A program made the translations under genes and the position numbers. Below the pieces are notes generated by a model. The model saw only the letters and a program-made list of their open reading frames with translations, had not been told where the DNA came from and made no database searches. A stretch of DNA of 64,000 nt. Source: Dolomitihabitans soli (GTDB taxonomy: Bacteria; Actinomycetota; Actinomycetes; Streptosporangiales; Streptosporangiaceae). The stretch is taken from the NCBI RefSeq assembly GCF_022213955.1, contig NZ_JAKNTW010000005.1:496001-560000 (forward strand), in the 5' to 3' direction. Shown here piece after piece: positions 17,416 through 25,966 of this stretch (position 1 is its first letter; every line of letters begins with the position of its first letter).

Positions 17416-17450
17416 TTCTCATCGAGCGTTAACTCTCGCCTCAGTTTCGT
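17414..17450 (+). promoter_or_regulatory. Candidate response regulator site before the glycosyltransferase genes
   Basis: The 62-bp gap after the kinase contains GATTCTCATC (17414-17423, overlapping the kinase stop) followed by GTTAACTCTCGCCTCAG, a looser repeat of the same CTC-rich pattern. The 10-mer is shared with the region upstream of the response regulator. Confidence 0.4.
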
Positions 17451-17477
17451 CCAAGACCGGCTTCCGAATGTGGAGCC

Positions 17478-18671
17478 ATGAACCAGCCGACCGGGGCGCC
17501 ACCACGCACGCGAGTGGTCGAGATCGTCGTTCCCGTACACAATGAGCAACGGGTGCTCGCCACCAGCGTGCGCCGCCTGCACGACTACCTGACCCGCACC
17601 TTTCCCTACGGCTTCCGCATCACCGTCGCCGACAACGCCAGCACCGACGGCACCTGGGAGATCGCCACGGCCCTCGCCCGCGAACTGCCCTCCGTGCACG
17701 CCGTGCACCTGGCGCGGAAGGGCCGGGGGCGGGCGCTGCGCCAGGTGTGGCGGGAGAGCGCCGCCGACGTGGTGAGTTACATGGACGTGGATCTGTCCAC
17801 CGATCTGGACGCGTTCCTGCCGCTGGTCGCGCCGTTGCTGTCGGGCCACAGCGACCTCGCGATCGGCACCCGCCTGTCGTCGGCCGCCAACGTGGTGCGC
17901 GGGCCCAAACGCGAGCTGATCTCCCGCGCCTACAACCTGCTGCTGGTCATCGCGCTCGGGGCCCGGTTCTCCGACGCCCAGTGCGGCTTCAAGGCGGTGC
18001 GCACCGAGGTGGCCCAGGCGCTGCTGCCGGCCGTCGAGGACGAGGAGTGGTTCTTCGACACCGAGCTGCTGCTGCTGGCGGAACGGCACGGGCTGCGCAT
18101 CCACGAGGTGCCGGTCGACTGGGTCGACGACCCCGACAGCCGGGTCGACATCGTCAGGACTGCCCTGGACGACCTGCGCGGCATGCTGCGCGTCGCCACG
18201 TCCGGGGCCAGGGCCGTCGTGCCCGGCGGAAGGGCCGGCGGACGGGGACGGCAGGCGGAGCTGCCGCCGGGGATGGCCCGGCAGCTTCCGATCTTCGCGA
18301 TCATAGGAGTCTGCTGCACGCTCGCCTACCTCGGGCTCTTCCTCCTGTTGCGGCTCGTCATGCCCGCGCTCGCCGCCAACGCGGTCGCGCTGCTCGCCAC
18401 CGCGATCGCCAACACCGCCGCCAACCGCCGCTTCACCTTCGGGGTGACCGGCCGGGCGGGAGCCGTACGGCACCAGCTCGAAGGCGGCCTCGCCTTCCTG
18501 ATCGGGCTCGGCCTGAGCACCGGAGGGCTGGCCGTGCTCCACCTCGCGGTCCCAAGCCCCCCGACCGGCGCCGAACTGGCCGCCGTCGTCGCCGCCAACG
18601 CGCTCGCCACCCTCGTACGTTTCCTGCTGCTGCGTGCGTGGGTCTTCAACCCGTCGAGGAGAACCCGTTGA
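17478..18671 (+). CDS. Polyprenyl-phosphate glycosyltransferase (GT2) fused to a GtrA-like membrane domain
   Basis: The N-terminal 240 residues are a GT-A glycosyltransferase of the dolichyl-phosphate mannose/glucose synthase type, with VEIVVPVHNEQ, VADNASTDGTW and the metal-binding DVDLSTD. The C-terminal 130 residues are a four-helix GtrA-like domain (starting at PIFAIIGVCCTLAYLGLFL). Such fusions load a sugar onto polyprenyl phosphate at the inner face of the membrane and may help flip it. The 397-residue gene overlaps the next by TTGA and follows the kinase by 62 bp, so the four genes look like one regulated unit that makes and uses a lipid-linked sugar for the envelope. Confidence 0.92.
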   Translation: MNQPTGAPPRTRVVEIVVPVHNEQRVLATSVRRLHDYLTRTFPYGFRITVADNASTDGTWEIATALARELPSVHAVHLARKGRGRALRQVWRESAADVVSYMDVDLSTDLDAFLPLVAPLLSGHSDLAIGTRLSSAANVVRGPKRELISRAYNLLLVIALGARFSDAQCGFKAVRTEVAQALLPAVEDEEWFFDTELLLLAERHGLRIHEVPVDWVDDPDSRVDIVRTALDDLRGMLRVATSGARAVVPGGRAGGRGRQAELPPGMARQLPIFAIIGVCCTLAYLGLFLLLRLVMPALAANAVALLATAIANTAANRRFTFGVTGRAGAVRHQLEGGLAFLIGLGLSTGGLAVLHLAVPSPPTGAELAAVVAANALATLVRFLLLRAWVFNPSRRTR

Positions 18672-20740
18672 CCACGACCCTGGCTCGCGTCCGGCACCGC
18701 GCCGCCGCCGCGCCCGGCACCCCGAAGTGGGCCCGGCCCCTGCTCGTGGCCGTGCTCGCGCTGGCCGCCGTCCTCCACACCTGGGCGCTCGGCGCCAACG
18801 GCTACGCCAACTCCTACTACTCCGCGGCGATCCTGTCCGGCACCGAGAGCTGGAAGGCGTTCTTCTTCGGCGCCCTCGACGCGGGCTCGTTCATCACCGT
18901 CGACAAGCCGCCCTTCGCGCTGTGGGTCATGGGCCTGTCCGCCCGGATCTTCGGGGTCTCCGCGTGGAGCATCCTGCTGCCCCAGGCGCTGGCCGGCGTC
19001 GCCGCCGTCTGGCTGGTCCACTCGGCGGTACGGCGGAGCGGCGCGGGACACGCCGCCGCGCTGCTCGCCGCCCTGGTGCTGACGCTGACCCCGATCACCG
19101 TGGCGATCAACAGGGACAACAACCCGGACACCGTCCTGGTGCTGCTGCTCGTCGGGGCCGCCTGGCTCTGCCTGGAGGCGATCCGCACCGGGCGGCTGCG
19201 CACGCTGGTCCTGTCGGCGGTGCTCGTCGGGCTCGCCTTCAACACCAAGATGCTCCAGGCCTACCTGGTGGTCCCCGCCTTCGCCGCGACCTACCTGTAC
19301 GCGGCGCCGGGGACGATGCTCCGGCGGTGCGGCCGGCTGCTCGCGGCCGGGGCGGCGCTGGTGGTGTCCAGCGGGTGGTGGATGGTGCTGGTGGACCTGT
19401 GGCCGGCCGCCGATCGGCCGTACATCGGGGGCAGCACCGACAACACGGTCTGGGACCTGGTGATCGGCTACAACGGGCTCGGGCGGATCTTCGGCCAGGG
19501 CGGCGGCGGGCCGGTGCCGGCCGGTGCCGGGGATGTCGTGAGCGGTGGTTTCGGCGGTGGTCCCGGGCGTGGTGGCGGTTTCGGCGGGGAGGCGGGGGCC
19601 GGGCGGTTGTTCAACGACACCATGGCCGGGCAGATCTCCTGGCTGCTCCCGTTCGCGGTGCTGGCCCTGATCGTGGGACTCGTCCTGCTCTCCCGGCTGT
19701 CCGGCCCTGTCGTCTCCGCCGGTCCGGATCCGGCCGCTGCGCGTTCTCCCCTTCCCCGGACGGATTCCGTGAGAGCCGCCCTGTTGCTCTGGGGCGGATG
19801 GCTGGCCGTGCACTATGTGATCTTCAGTTTCTCCGGCGGCACCTTCCACCCCTACTACTCGACGGCGATGGCTCCGGCGATCGCGGCGCTGACGGGGATC
19901 GGCGGGGTGCTGATGTGGCGGGCGAGGTCCCGGGCATGGGGGTGGGCGTTGCCGGTGGGGGTGGCGCTGACCGGGGGGTGGGCGTTCGTCGTGCTGCGCC
20001 GTACGCCTGAGTTCGTGCCGTGGCTCGTGTGGGCGGTGGCGGGGGCGTCGGTGGTCGCGGTGGCCGGGCTGGTCGTGGCGCGCGCCGGGCGGCGGGTACG
20101 GCGGCGCGTGGCGTCCGTCGCGCTGATCGCCACGCTGGCGGCGGGGCTCGCCGGGCCCACCGCCTACGCGCTGACGCCGCTGGGTTCGGCGGTCAACGGC
20201 ACCAACCCGACGGCGGGCCCGGCGGGCAGCGGCTTCCCTGGCGGTTTCCCCGGCCAGGGTGGTCCCGGTGGTCCCGGTGGTCCCGGTGGTCCCGGTGGTT
20301 CCGCCGAGCCCGGCCAGGACGGCGCGCGCACGCCTGAGCGGGCCGGCGGCGGCCGGCGGGGGCCGGGCATGGGCCGGGAGGCGGTCAGCACGCGGCTCGC
20401 CGCCTACCTGCGGCGTGAACGGGGGAGCGCGGACTGGCTGGTCGCGGTTTCCAGCGCGCAGAGCGCGTCGGCCCTCATCCTGTCCACCGGCGAGCCGGTC
20501 ATCGCGATGGGCGGCTTCACCGGCGGCGATCCGGCGATGACCGTGGCGAAGCTGAAGGAGTACGTCGCCGCCGGCAGGCTGCGATTCGTCATGCCGGGCG
20601 GCGAGGGCGCCGGGGGCGCGGGGAGGGGAGGTCCGGAGCGCGGCGGGGCCGAGGTGACGGCGTGGGTCGAGGCCAACTGCGCCAAGGTCACCGATCACGG
20701 AGGGACGGAGATCCTCTACCGGTGCGATCACGGGGGTTGA
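18668..20740 (+). CDS. GT39/ArnT-like membrane glycosyltransferase with glycine-rich insertions
   Basis: The 690-residue protein starts at TTG 18668 (GAGGAGA upstream, start overlapping the previous stop). It has a GT-C architecture with about 11 membrane helices; the first extracytoplasmic loop carries FITVDKPPFALWVMGL with the catalytic Asp typical of GT39/ArnT enzymes that use polyprenyl-phosphate sugars. Two glycine-rich disordered segments stand out: GGG-rich near 278-315 and a tract of GGP repeats near 515-555, encoded by a 9-bp tandem repeat at about 20263-20300. A soluble C-terminal domain of about 130 residues follows, ending EILYRCDHGG. This layout is common in actinobacterial homologues of YkcB. 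It probably transfers the sugar made by its neighbour to a wall polymer or protein; the acceptor is unknown. Confidence 0.9.
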   Translation: MTTTLARVRHRAAAAPGTPKWARPLLVAVLALAAVLHTWALGANGYANSYYSAAILSGTESWKAFFFGALDAGSFITVDKPPFALWVMGLSARIFGVSAWSILLPQALAGVAAVWLVHSAVRRSGAGHAAALLAALVLTLTPITVAINRDNNPDTVLVLLLVGAAWLCLEAIRTGRLRTLVLSAVLVGLAFNTKMLQAYLVVPAFAATYLYAAPGTMLRRCGRLLAAGAALVVSSGWWMVLVDLWPAADRPYIGGSTDNTVWDLVIGYNGLGRIFGQGGGGPVPAGAGDVVSGGFGGGPGRGGGFGGEAGAGRLFNDTMAGQISWLLPFAVLALIVGLVLLSRLSGPVVSAGPDPAAARSPLPRTDSVRAALLLWGGWLAVHYVIFSFSGGTFHPYYSTAMAPAIAALTGIGGVLMWRARSRAWGWALPVGVALTGGWAFVVLRRTPEFVPWLVWAVAGASVVAVAGLVVARAGRRVRRRVASVALIATLAAGLAGPTAYALTPLGSAVNGTNPTAGPAGSGFPGGFPGQGGPGGPGGPGGPGGSAEPGQDGARTPERAGGGRRGPGMGREAVSTRLAAYLRRERGSADWLVAVSSAQSASALILSTGEPVIAMGGFTGGDPAMTVAKLKEYVAAGRLRFVMPGGEGAGGAGRGGPERGGAEVTAWVEANCAKVTDHGGTEILYRCDHGG

Positions 20741-21001
20741 GGAACCGGCGGACAGCCGTTGGCGCTGAGAAGGATCATGGTGGATGTCGCTTGTTCCCGC
20801 CGTTGAGGACTCGGTAGCGGTCAGCGCGTGGTCGCCGCAGGCGCCGTGGCGTTTCACCTCGTCGTGTTCGCGGAGCATGCGCAGGACGGCGACAGGGGAG
20901 GAGGGCTGTCCTTTCTGCTGCCCTGGGTGATGACAGCTCAGCCTGCGGCCACGTGGCGCGGCCCTCCGGTGTGGGGGCTTCAGGCGAGACGCTGGGTCGC
21001 G
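20741..21001. other. Intergenic region, no gene recognised
   Basis: This convergent gap lies between the glycosyltransferase and tetR 3' ends. The frames that are open here are short and have no family motif. I see no clear terminator hairpin or repeat. Confidence 0.5.
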
Positions 21002-21646
21002 TCACGTGCCGCCGGATGATGGGGGCTCAGCGAAGGCGCCGGCGGACGCGGCGAGGGCGGCGGTTCTGGCCGCGTGCTCGGGTAAGCGCGGATCGGGTGT
21101 TGTGCGGAGGATCAACAGCTGATGGTAGAGCGGCGCGGTGGCGGCGACGAGCAGTCGCCGAGCGTCGGTGTGCGACGGGAGTTCGCCACGCCGGATGGCT
21201 CGGCTGACGATGATCTCGCAGCGGGCGTACCGGTCCTCCCAGAGCCGCTGTTGGGCTTGGTCGGCCTTCTCGGAGCGAAATGAGGCGGCGATCAGGGCTG
21301 CGACGATCGGCGGCTGCGCAGTTAGAGCTGCCTGGATCTCATGGTTGAGTGCCGCCAGGTCGCCGCTCAGCGAGCCGGCGTCCGGGGGTTGCCAGGCGTC
21401 CTCGCCCGCAGCGTCGAGGACGTCGGCGAGCAAGCCGCCGACGTCCCCCCAACGCCGGTACACCGTTGCGCGGTGCACGCCCGCGCGCGCGGAGACGGCG
21501 TCCATGGTGAGCCCGTCATAACCGTGTTCTCCAAGCTCTGCGCGGACTGCGTCGAGTACCTGCGCACGAATACGTGCGGTACGGCCACCAGGGCGTCGGC
21601 CGGGCGTCGGCCGGGGGTCCTCCGGTCGTGGTGCTGGGTAAGTCAT
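21002..21646 (-). CDS. TetR-family transcriptional regulator
   Basis: The 214-residue protein has a TetR N-terminal DNA-binding domain: RIRAQVLDAVRAELGEHGYD, then the helix-turn-helix LTMDAVSARAGVHRATVYRRW (residues about 45-65). The all-helical C-terminal ligand domain contains ALIAASFRSEKADQAQQRLW. It is divergent from the Vat-like acetyltransferase gene, 280 bp away, and probably represses it together with the erythromycin-esterase-like gene. An 8-bp palindrome CACTAGTG at 21711-21718 in the shared gap is a weak operator candidate. Confidence 0.92.
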   Translation of the reverse strand: MTYPAPRPEDPRPTPGRRPGGRTARIRAQVLDAVRAELGEHGYDGLTMDAVSARAGVHRATVYRRWGDVGGLLADVLDAAGEDAWQPPDAGSLSGDLAALNHEIQAALTAQPPIVAALIAASFRSEKADQAQQRLWEDRYARCEIIVSRAIRRGELPSHTDARRLLVAATAPLYHQLLILRTTPDPRLPEHAARTAALAASAGAFAEPPSSGGT

Positions 21647-21728
21647 CGCTGGTCATCCGGTTTGCTCAGTGGGACGGCGTCGTGCCAGTATCTTAATGCA
21701 GCAGTTGTCGCACTAGTGGAGTTTTTCG

Positions 21729-21884
21729 ATGCTCTCTCGTAGCGTCCGCCCGGTCGTGCGGCCTTTGACGGTCGCCGGCTACGACGGCACTCTCATCGTC
21801 GGCCGCGAGCGCCTGCTGTGTCGGCACCGGCAGGGCGCGCATCCGGGCGTGCAGGCGGCTCTGGCTTCCCGCGCCAAGGCCTGA
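21729..21884 (+). CDS. Possible 51-residue small ORF upstream of the acetyltransferase
   Basis: ATG 21729, with GGAG 7 nt upstream, opens a 51-codon frame ending at TGA 21884, 45 bp before the acetyltransferase start. The product is basic (MLSRSVRPVVRPLTVAGYDG at the N-terminus, ending ASRAKA) with no recognised family. Its place between a TetR operator region and a resistance-type gene suggests either a leader ORF or a gene remnant. Expression is unproven. Confidence 0.3.
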   Translation: MLSRSVRPVVRPLTVAGYDGTLIVGRERLLCRHRQGAHPGVQAALASRAKA

Positions 21885-21929
21885 CGTCGTTCAGTCCCAT
21901 AGACAGCTTCAGCAAGGAGATGATTTGTG

Positions 21930-22574
21930 ATGCCCGTTCCCGCCGACCCGGCCGTGGTGCATCCCATGCCCGAGCAGCCGCGTCTGGTGCTGCTGAAGCC
22001 GCTGGTCACCTCGCCGCTGATCGAGGTCGGGGAGTTCTCCTACTACGACGATCCGGATGATCCGACTGCCTTCGAGACCCGTAATGTGCTGTACCACTAC
22101 GGGCCGGAGAAACTGGTCATCGGGAAGTTCTGCGCGTTGGGCGAAGGCGTACGGTTCATCATGAACGGCGCCAACCACCGCATGGACGGTGCCTCGACGT
22201 TCCCTTTCCCGATCATGGGCGGTTCCTGGGCCGAGCACTTCGACCTCATCACCGGCCTGCCCGGACGGGGTGACACCGTGGTGGGCAACGACGTCTGGAC
22301 CGGTTACCAGGCCATGGTGATGCCCGGTGTCCGCATCGGCCACGGGGCGATCATCGCCGCCGGCTCCGTCGTCGTCGACGACGTGCCCGACTACGGCATC
22401 GTCGGCGGCAACCCGGCCAGGCTCATCCGCCGCCGCCACAGCGAGGCCGACATCGACCGCCTCCTGGCCTTGGCCTGGTGGGACTGGCCGCTACAGCTCA
22501 TCACCGAGCACGTCCGCACGATCATGTCCGGCAGCATCGACGACCTGGAGAAAGCGGCCCCCGCGCAGGTGTAG
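21930..22574 (+). CDS. Vat-like xenobiotic O-acetyltransferase (CatB family)
   Basis: This 214-residue left-handed beta-helix protein belongs to the CatB/Vat group of hexapeptide acetyltransferases, whose members acetylate streptogramin A or chloramphenicol with acetyl-CoA. The catalytic His83 lies in NGANHRMDG, followed by the typical FPFPIMGGSW, and the acetyl-CoA region is DTVVGNDVWTGYQAMVMPGV. A C-terminal helical tail (DIDRLLALAWWDWP) is also typical. AAGGAG lies 10 nt before ATG 21930; GTG 21927 is an alternative. It is preceded by tetR and followed by an erythromycin-esterase-like gene, which favours a resistance function. Environmental Vat homologues often have unknown substrates, so streptogramin activity is not certain. 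Confidence 0.88.
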   Translation: MPVPADPAVVHPMPEQPRLVLLKPLVTSPLIEVGEFSYYDDPDDPTAFETRNVLYHYGPEKLVIGKFCALGEGVRFIMNGANHRMDGASTFPFPIMGGSWAEHFDLITGLPGRGDTVVGNDVWTGYQAMVMPGVRIGHGAIIAAGSVVVDDVPDYGIVGGNPARLIRRRHSEADIDRLLALAWWDWPLQLITEHVRTIMSGSIDDLEKAAPAQV

Positions 22575-22769
22575 GGGGTACGTCAGGCCCGCCGCCAAGC
22601 GGGGTGAGGACCGCTCGACAGTCCTGGCACAGGACAACCGGCAGCCGGGTGCGGCCCGGCGACTTCACCGCTATGCCGCCGAGCTCCCGTGGCGCCCCGC
22701 GTGCGGTGACCCGCACTCCCACCCCGCGTCATTTGATTCACCTTCCAACGCCAGAATCGAGCTGTCAGC

Positions 22770-24041
22770 ATGCCTGCTCCGTCCCACCCCACCTCATTCG
22801 CCGGCTGGCTTGGAGCCCATGCCGTCCCGCTCACCCACCTCGACCCTGAGGCGCCGCTCGATGACCTGGAGCCGCTGCGCGAGCTCATCGGCAACGCGCG
22901 CGTCGTCGCGATCGGTGAGAATTCCCACTTCATCACCGAGTTCTCGCTCATGCGCCGGCGCATCCTGCGGTTCCTGGTCGAACGCTGCGGCTTCACCGTC
23001 CTGGCCTTCGAGTACGGCTTCAGCGAAGGCTTCCCTCTGGACGCCTGGGCCCAGGGGGAGGGCCCGGACGATGATCTGTCGGCCCATCTCGCCGCGGCGA
23101 TCCCGGTGGGGATCGATGAGCCACTGCGCTGGATGCGCCGGCACAACGCCACAGCCGCGGCGCCGGTCCGTTTCGCCGGGATCGACATCCCGGCGGCCGG
23201 TGGGTCCTTGCTTCCCGCCCTGGCCCCGGTCGCCGACTACCTGCGCCAGGTCGACCCCGAGGTCCTCCCGGCGATCCAGCAGGCGATGCGGATCGCCGAA
23301 TCGTTCGCCAGCGCCTCCGCGGCCTCGGCCGCACCGGCCTGGACTCGCCTGGCCGCCGCCGAGCAGGACGCCCTCAGCGCGACCCTGATGCGCCTGCTCA
23401 TCCGGTTCCGCGCCGTCGCACCGCTGTATGTCTCCCGTGGTGACCAGCACAGTTATGACGTCGCCCTGCGTCGCCTCGAGGCCGCCTGCCACGCCGACTA
23501 CGGCTTTCGCGCCATGGCCGGCCTGTACGCCGGCAACGGGCTGACCGCCGACACCTCGGCCCGGGACGTCTACATGGCCGGGTCGATCCTGTGGCACCTG
23601 GAGCGCCTCCACCCCGGGACCCGCATCGTGCTGGCGGCCCACAACGCTCACATCCAGAAGACACCGGTCTCCTTCGACGGCCACCTCACCGGGCTCCCCA
23701 TGGGACAGCACCTGCACAACTCCCTGGGCGATGACTACGTCGCCCTCGCGCTGACCAGCATCACCGGACACACCGCCGACATGCGCCCCGACGAGAACGC
23801 CCGCTTCGGTTTCGCCATCGACGACACCACGCTGCAGCCGCCCGAGCCGGGCAGCATCGAAGCCGCCTTCGCCGACGCCGACCTGGGGCTCAGCATCGCC
23901 GATCTCCGCCAGGCGGATCACGAGATCCCCGGCCCCGACCGCATCCGGATCCAGAGCGCCTACCTGCATACCCCCGTCCTCGACGCGTTCGACGGCATCC
24001 TCAGCGCCCCGACCTCCACCGTGGCCGACATCGCGGGCTGA
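22770..24041 (+). CDS. Erythromycin esterase family protein
   Basis: The 423-residue protein is a member of the EreA/EreB family, whose characterised members hydrolyse the lactone ring of macrolides. The active-site residues of that family are present: Glu50 and His53 in VAIGENSHFITEF, the Glu in FEYGFSEG, and the paired histidines in LAAHNAHIQK. Length is as expected. It lies 195 bp after the acetyltransferase with no terminator seen, so the two may be cotranscribed. The ribosome-binding site is weak (CGAGC before ATG 22770). Many actinobacterial relatives, such as succinoglycan-type Ere proteins, do not act on erythromycin, so macrolide resistance is plausible but unproven. Confidence 0.88.
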   Translation: MPAPSHPTSFAGWLGAHAVPLTHLDPEAPLDDLEPLRELIGNARVVAIGENSHFITEFSLMRRRILRFLVERCGFTVLAFEYGFSEGFPLDAWAQGEGPDDDLSAHLAAAIPVGIDEPLRWMRRHNATAAAPVRFAGIDIPAAGGSLLPALAPVADYLRQVDPEVLPAIQQAMRIAESFASASAASAAPAWTRLAAAEQDALSATLMRLLIRFRAVAPLYVSRGDQHSYDVALRRLEAACHADYGFRAMAGLYAGNGLTADTSARDVYMAGSILWHLERLHPGTRIVLAAHNAHIQKTPVSFDGHLTGLPMGQHLHNSLGDDYVALALTSITGHTADMRPDENARFGFAIDDTTLQPPEPGSIEAAFADADLGLSIADLRQADHEIPGPDRIRIQSAYLHTPVLDAFDGILSAPTSTVADIAG

Positions 24042-24290
24042 GGGACCTCGACATGAGGCATCACGATCGCCGCGCTGACCGCATGGCCTGGCTCACGATC
24101 ATTTCGACCTGGGTGACATACCACGAATAATTAAAACTCACCCCATTGTTTTGCTGAAGGCGGAATGTGCCCACAGTGAAAAGCTGTGAGCGAAATGTGC
24201 GGTCAGCGAAAACGCGTGTGCCCGGATCGATGTTCTGGCTAATGTCCAAAACAACGAAGAACGCGATAGAGGACGGGTGATGGAGTGAGC
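24042..24290 (+). promoter_or_regulatory. A+T-richer control region of the clpP pair
   Basis: This gap is noticeably A+T-richer than its surroundings and has no gene. It contains two AGCGAAA direct repeats 15 bp apart (about 24189-24195 and 24204-24210) and an inverted repeat CACAG / CTGTG near 24173-24189. These are candidate activator sites for the clpP genes (ClgR- or PopR-type control is known for Streptomyces clpP operons), but I cannot match a published consensus. A GGAG at 24282-24285 serves ATG 24291. Confidence 0.4.
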
Positions 24291-24959
24291 ATGTCGAATC
24301 CATGGCAGCCGGCGGCGGCGCGCGACCTCGGAGGGCTCGGAGACGCGGGGCGGATCAGGGCGCGCACCGTCGAGACGCCGCGGCCCTCTCCTTTCGTCGA
24401 GCAGGTCAGCCAGCGGCTGCTCCAGCAGCGCATCATCTTTCTCGGCCAGGAGGTCGACGACGAGATCGCCAACCGGCTCTGCGCCGAATTGCTGCTGCTG
24501 AGCGCGGAAGACTCAGAGCGTGACATTTTTCTCTACATCAACTCCCCCGGCGGCTCGGTGTCGGCGGGAATGGCGATCTACGACATGATGGAATTCGTGC
24601 CCAACGACGTGAGCACGGTCGCGATCGGGCTGGCCGCCTCGATGGGTCAGGTGCTGCTGACGGCCGGAGCGCCCGGCAAGCGCTTCGCCCTGCCGTACAC
24701 CCGGGTGATGATGCACCAGCCCTCCGGCGGCATCGGCGGCACGGCGTCCGACATCGCGATCCAGGCCGAGCAGATGATGTTCATCAAGAAGGTCCTGGCC
24801 GAGCGGATCGCGGCGCACAGCGGACAGACCGCCGAGCAGGTCCGGGCCGACTGGGACCGTGACCGGTGGTTCACGGCGGAGGAGGCCAAGACCTATGGCC
24901 TCGTCGACGAAGTGATCCGCAACGCCACCCACCTGTCCACCGAAGGAGCGTCATCATGA
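24291..24959 (+). CDS. ATP-dependent Clp protease proteolytic subunit (first of pair)
   Basis: This 222-residue serine protease subunit forms the ClpP barrel that degrades unfolded or tagged proteins fed by ClpX or ClpC. The catalytic triad is intact: Ser117 (LAASMGQ), His142 (MMHQPSGG) and Asp191 (DRDRWF). The N-terminal 30 residues are a variable propeptide. It overlaps the second clpP gene by 4 bp (ATGA). No clpX or tig gene is adjacent, which distinguishes this pair from the housekeeping clpP1P2 locus; it is likelier the inducible clpP3-clpP4-type pair of filamentous actinomycetes. Confidence 0.95.
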   Translation: MSNPWQPAAARDLGGLGDAGRIRARTVETPRPSPFVEQVSQRLLQQRIIFLGQEVDDEIANRLCAELLLLSAEDSERDIFLYINSPGGSVSAGMAIYDMMEFVPNDVSTVAIGLAASMGQVLLTAGAPGKRFALPYTRVMMHQPSGGIGGTASDIAIQAEQMMFIKKVLAERIAAHSGQTAEQVRADWDRDRWFTAEEAKTYGLVDEVIRNATHLSTEGASS

Positions 24960-25597
24960 GCCGGTCGGAACCGCGGGCCGAGGGTCGTTACATCCTCCCC
25001 TCCTTCGTCGAGCGCACGACGTACGGCACGAAGGAGACCACCCCGTACAACAAGCTGTTCGAGGACCGGATCGTCTTCCTCGGGGTGCAGATCGACGACG
25101 TGTCGGCCAACGACGTGATGGCCCAGCTCCTCACCCTGGAGTCGATGGACCCCGACCGCGACATCCACCTCTACATCAACTCGCCCGGCGGATCCTTCAC
25201 GGCGATGAACGCGATCTACGACACGATGCAGTTCATCCGGCCGGAGGTCCAGACGGTCTGCCTCGGGCAGGCGGCCTCGGGCGCGGCGGTGCTCCTCGCC
25301 GCCGGAGCTCCCGGCAAGCGGGCCGCGCTGCCCAACGCGCGGATCCTGATCCACCAGCCCTGGACCGAGGGCGGGCGGGGTTCGGCCAGCGACCTGGAGA
25401 TCGAGGCCAGGGAGATCATCCGGATGCGCAATCTCCAGGACGAGCTGCTGGCCAGGCACTCGGGGCAGCCGCTCAACAAGGTCAGCAAGGATCTCGAACG
25501 AGACAAGATCTTCACCGCGCTGGAGGCGAAGGAGTACGGCCTGATCGACGACGTCTACACCGATCTGAAACGCAAGCCGCTGGCTGTGACACGCTGA
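24956..25597 (+). CDS. ATP-dependent Clp protease proteolytic subunit (second of pair)
   Basis: The 213-residue partner subunit also has a complete triad: Ser108 (QAASGAAV), His133 (ILIHQPW) and Asp183 (ERDKIF). In actinobacteria the two different ClpP subunits usually form a mixed two-ring tetradecamer, so overlap of the genes makes sense. GAAGGAG lies just upstream of ATG 24956, within the end of the first gene. The N-terminal RYILPSFVERTTYGTKE is typical of the ClpP2/ClpP4 type. Confidence 0.95.
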   Translation: MSRSEPRAEGRYILPSFVERTTYGTKETTPYNKLFEDRIVFLGVQIDDVSANDVMAQLLTLESMDPDRDIHLYINSPGGSFTAMNAIYDTMQFIRPEVQTVCLGQAASGAAVLLAAGAPGKRAALPNARILIHQPWTEGGRGSASDLEIEAREIIRMRNLQDELLARHSGQPLNKVSKDLERDKIFTALEAKEYGLIDDVYTDLKRKPLAVTR

Positions 25598-25609
25598 GCC
25601 CGCGAGCCG

Positions 25610-25635
25610 CCGCGTGGCCCTGCGGGGTCACGCGG
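25610..25635 (+). terminator. Hairpin after the clpP pair
   Basis: CCGCGTG (25610-25616) and CACGCGG (25629-25635) form a 7-bp stem that can be extended internally by a CCC/GGG pairing. It lies 13 bp after the clpP stop and overlaps the end of the convergent small gene, so it may serve both. Confidence 0.5.
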
Positions 25636-25891
25636 GAAGGGCGGCGAGGAGGTAGGCGAGGCGGGCGGCGGCGTCCTTGACGTTCCCCGAGTCGCCGAGG
25701 CGGTAGCCCCACGAGGTGATGAAATTCCCCTCGGGGCAGCAGGTCACCGTCTCGAACAGGGTGGTGCTGAACCTGTTGCGCACGCTCACGTAGGCGGGGT
25801 CGCTGCTCAGCGCGACGTTCTGCACCGAAAGATCGGCGTGCAGGCGGGCCGCTCCGGCGAAGCGCTCCAGGCAGGACAGCGTGTCCAGCAT
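25628..25891 (-). CDS. Small hypothetical protein linked to the XRE regulator
   Basis: This 87-residue soluble protein has no recognised function. It starts MLDTLSCLERFAGAARLHAD and contains ETVTCCPEGNFITSWGYRLG with a Cys-Cys pair. GGAGGTGA sits 4 nt before ATG 25891, a strong start signal; an upstream ATG at 25957 lacks one. It lies 75 bp after the XRE regulator on the same strand, and a GCAATTGC box (25954-25961) in that gap matches operator-like sites elsewhere in the locus, so it is probably controlled by the regulator. Confidence 0.7.
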   Translation of the reverse strand: MLDTLSCLERFAGAARLHADLSVQNVALSSDPAYVSVRNRFSTTLFETVTCCPEGNFITSWGYRLGDSGNVKDAAARLAYLLAALPA

Positions 25892-25953
25892 CCCGTCACC
25901 TCCGCGACATGTTCCGTTGCGACAGGATTGCACGATCATCATGAACCCGGCAA

Positions 25954-25961
25954 GCAATTGC
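25954..25961 (-). promoter_or_regulatory. GCAATTGC box before the 87-residue gene
   Basis: This 8-bp palindrome lies just downstream of TTGACC (25965-25970, minus strand), where it would fall in the spacer of a promoter for the small gene. It shares CAATTGC with the sites at 26774 and 27199. Confidence 0.45.
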
Positions 25962-25966
25962 GAGGG

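Noticed and set aside
20741-21001. Transposon remnant between the glycosyltransferase and tetR genes
   Set aside because: The open frames are short and carry no DDE motif or terminal repeats.
21711-21718. CACTAGTG as the TetR operator
   Set aside because: Only 8 bp and not extended by further symmetry, so it is too weak to claim as a defined site.
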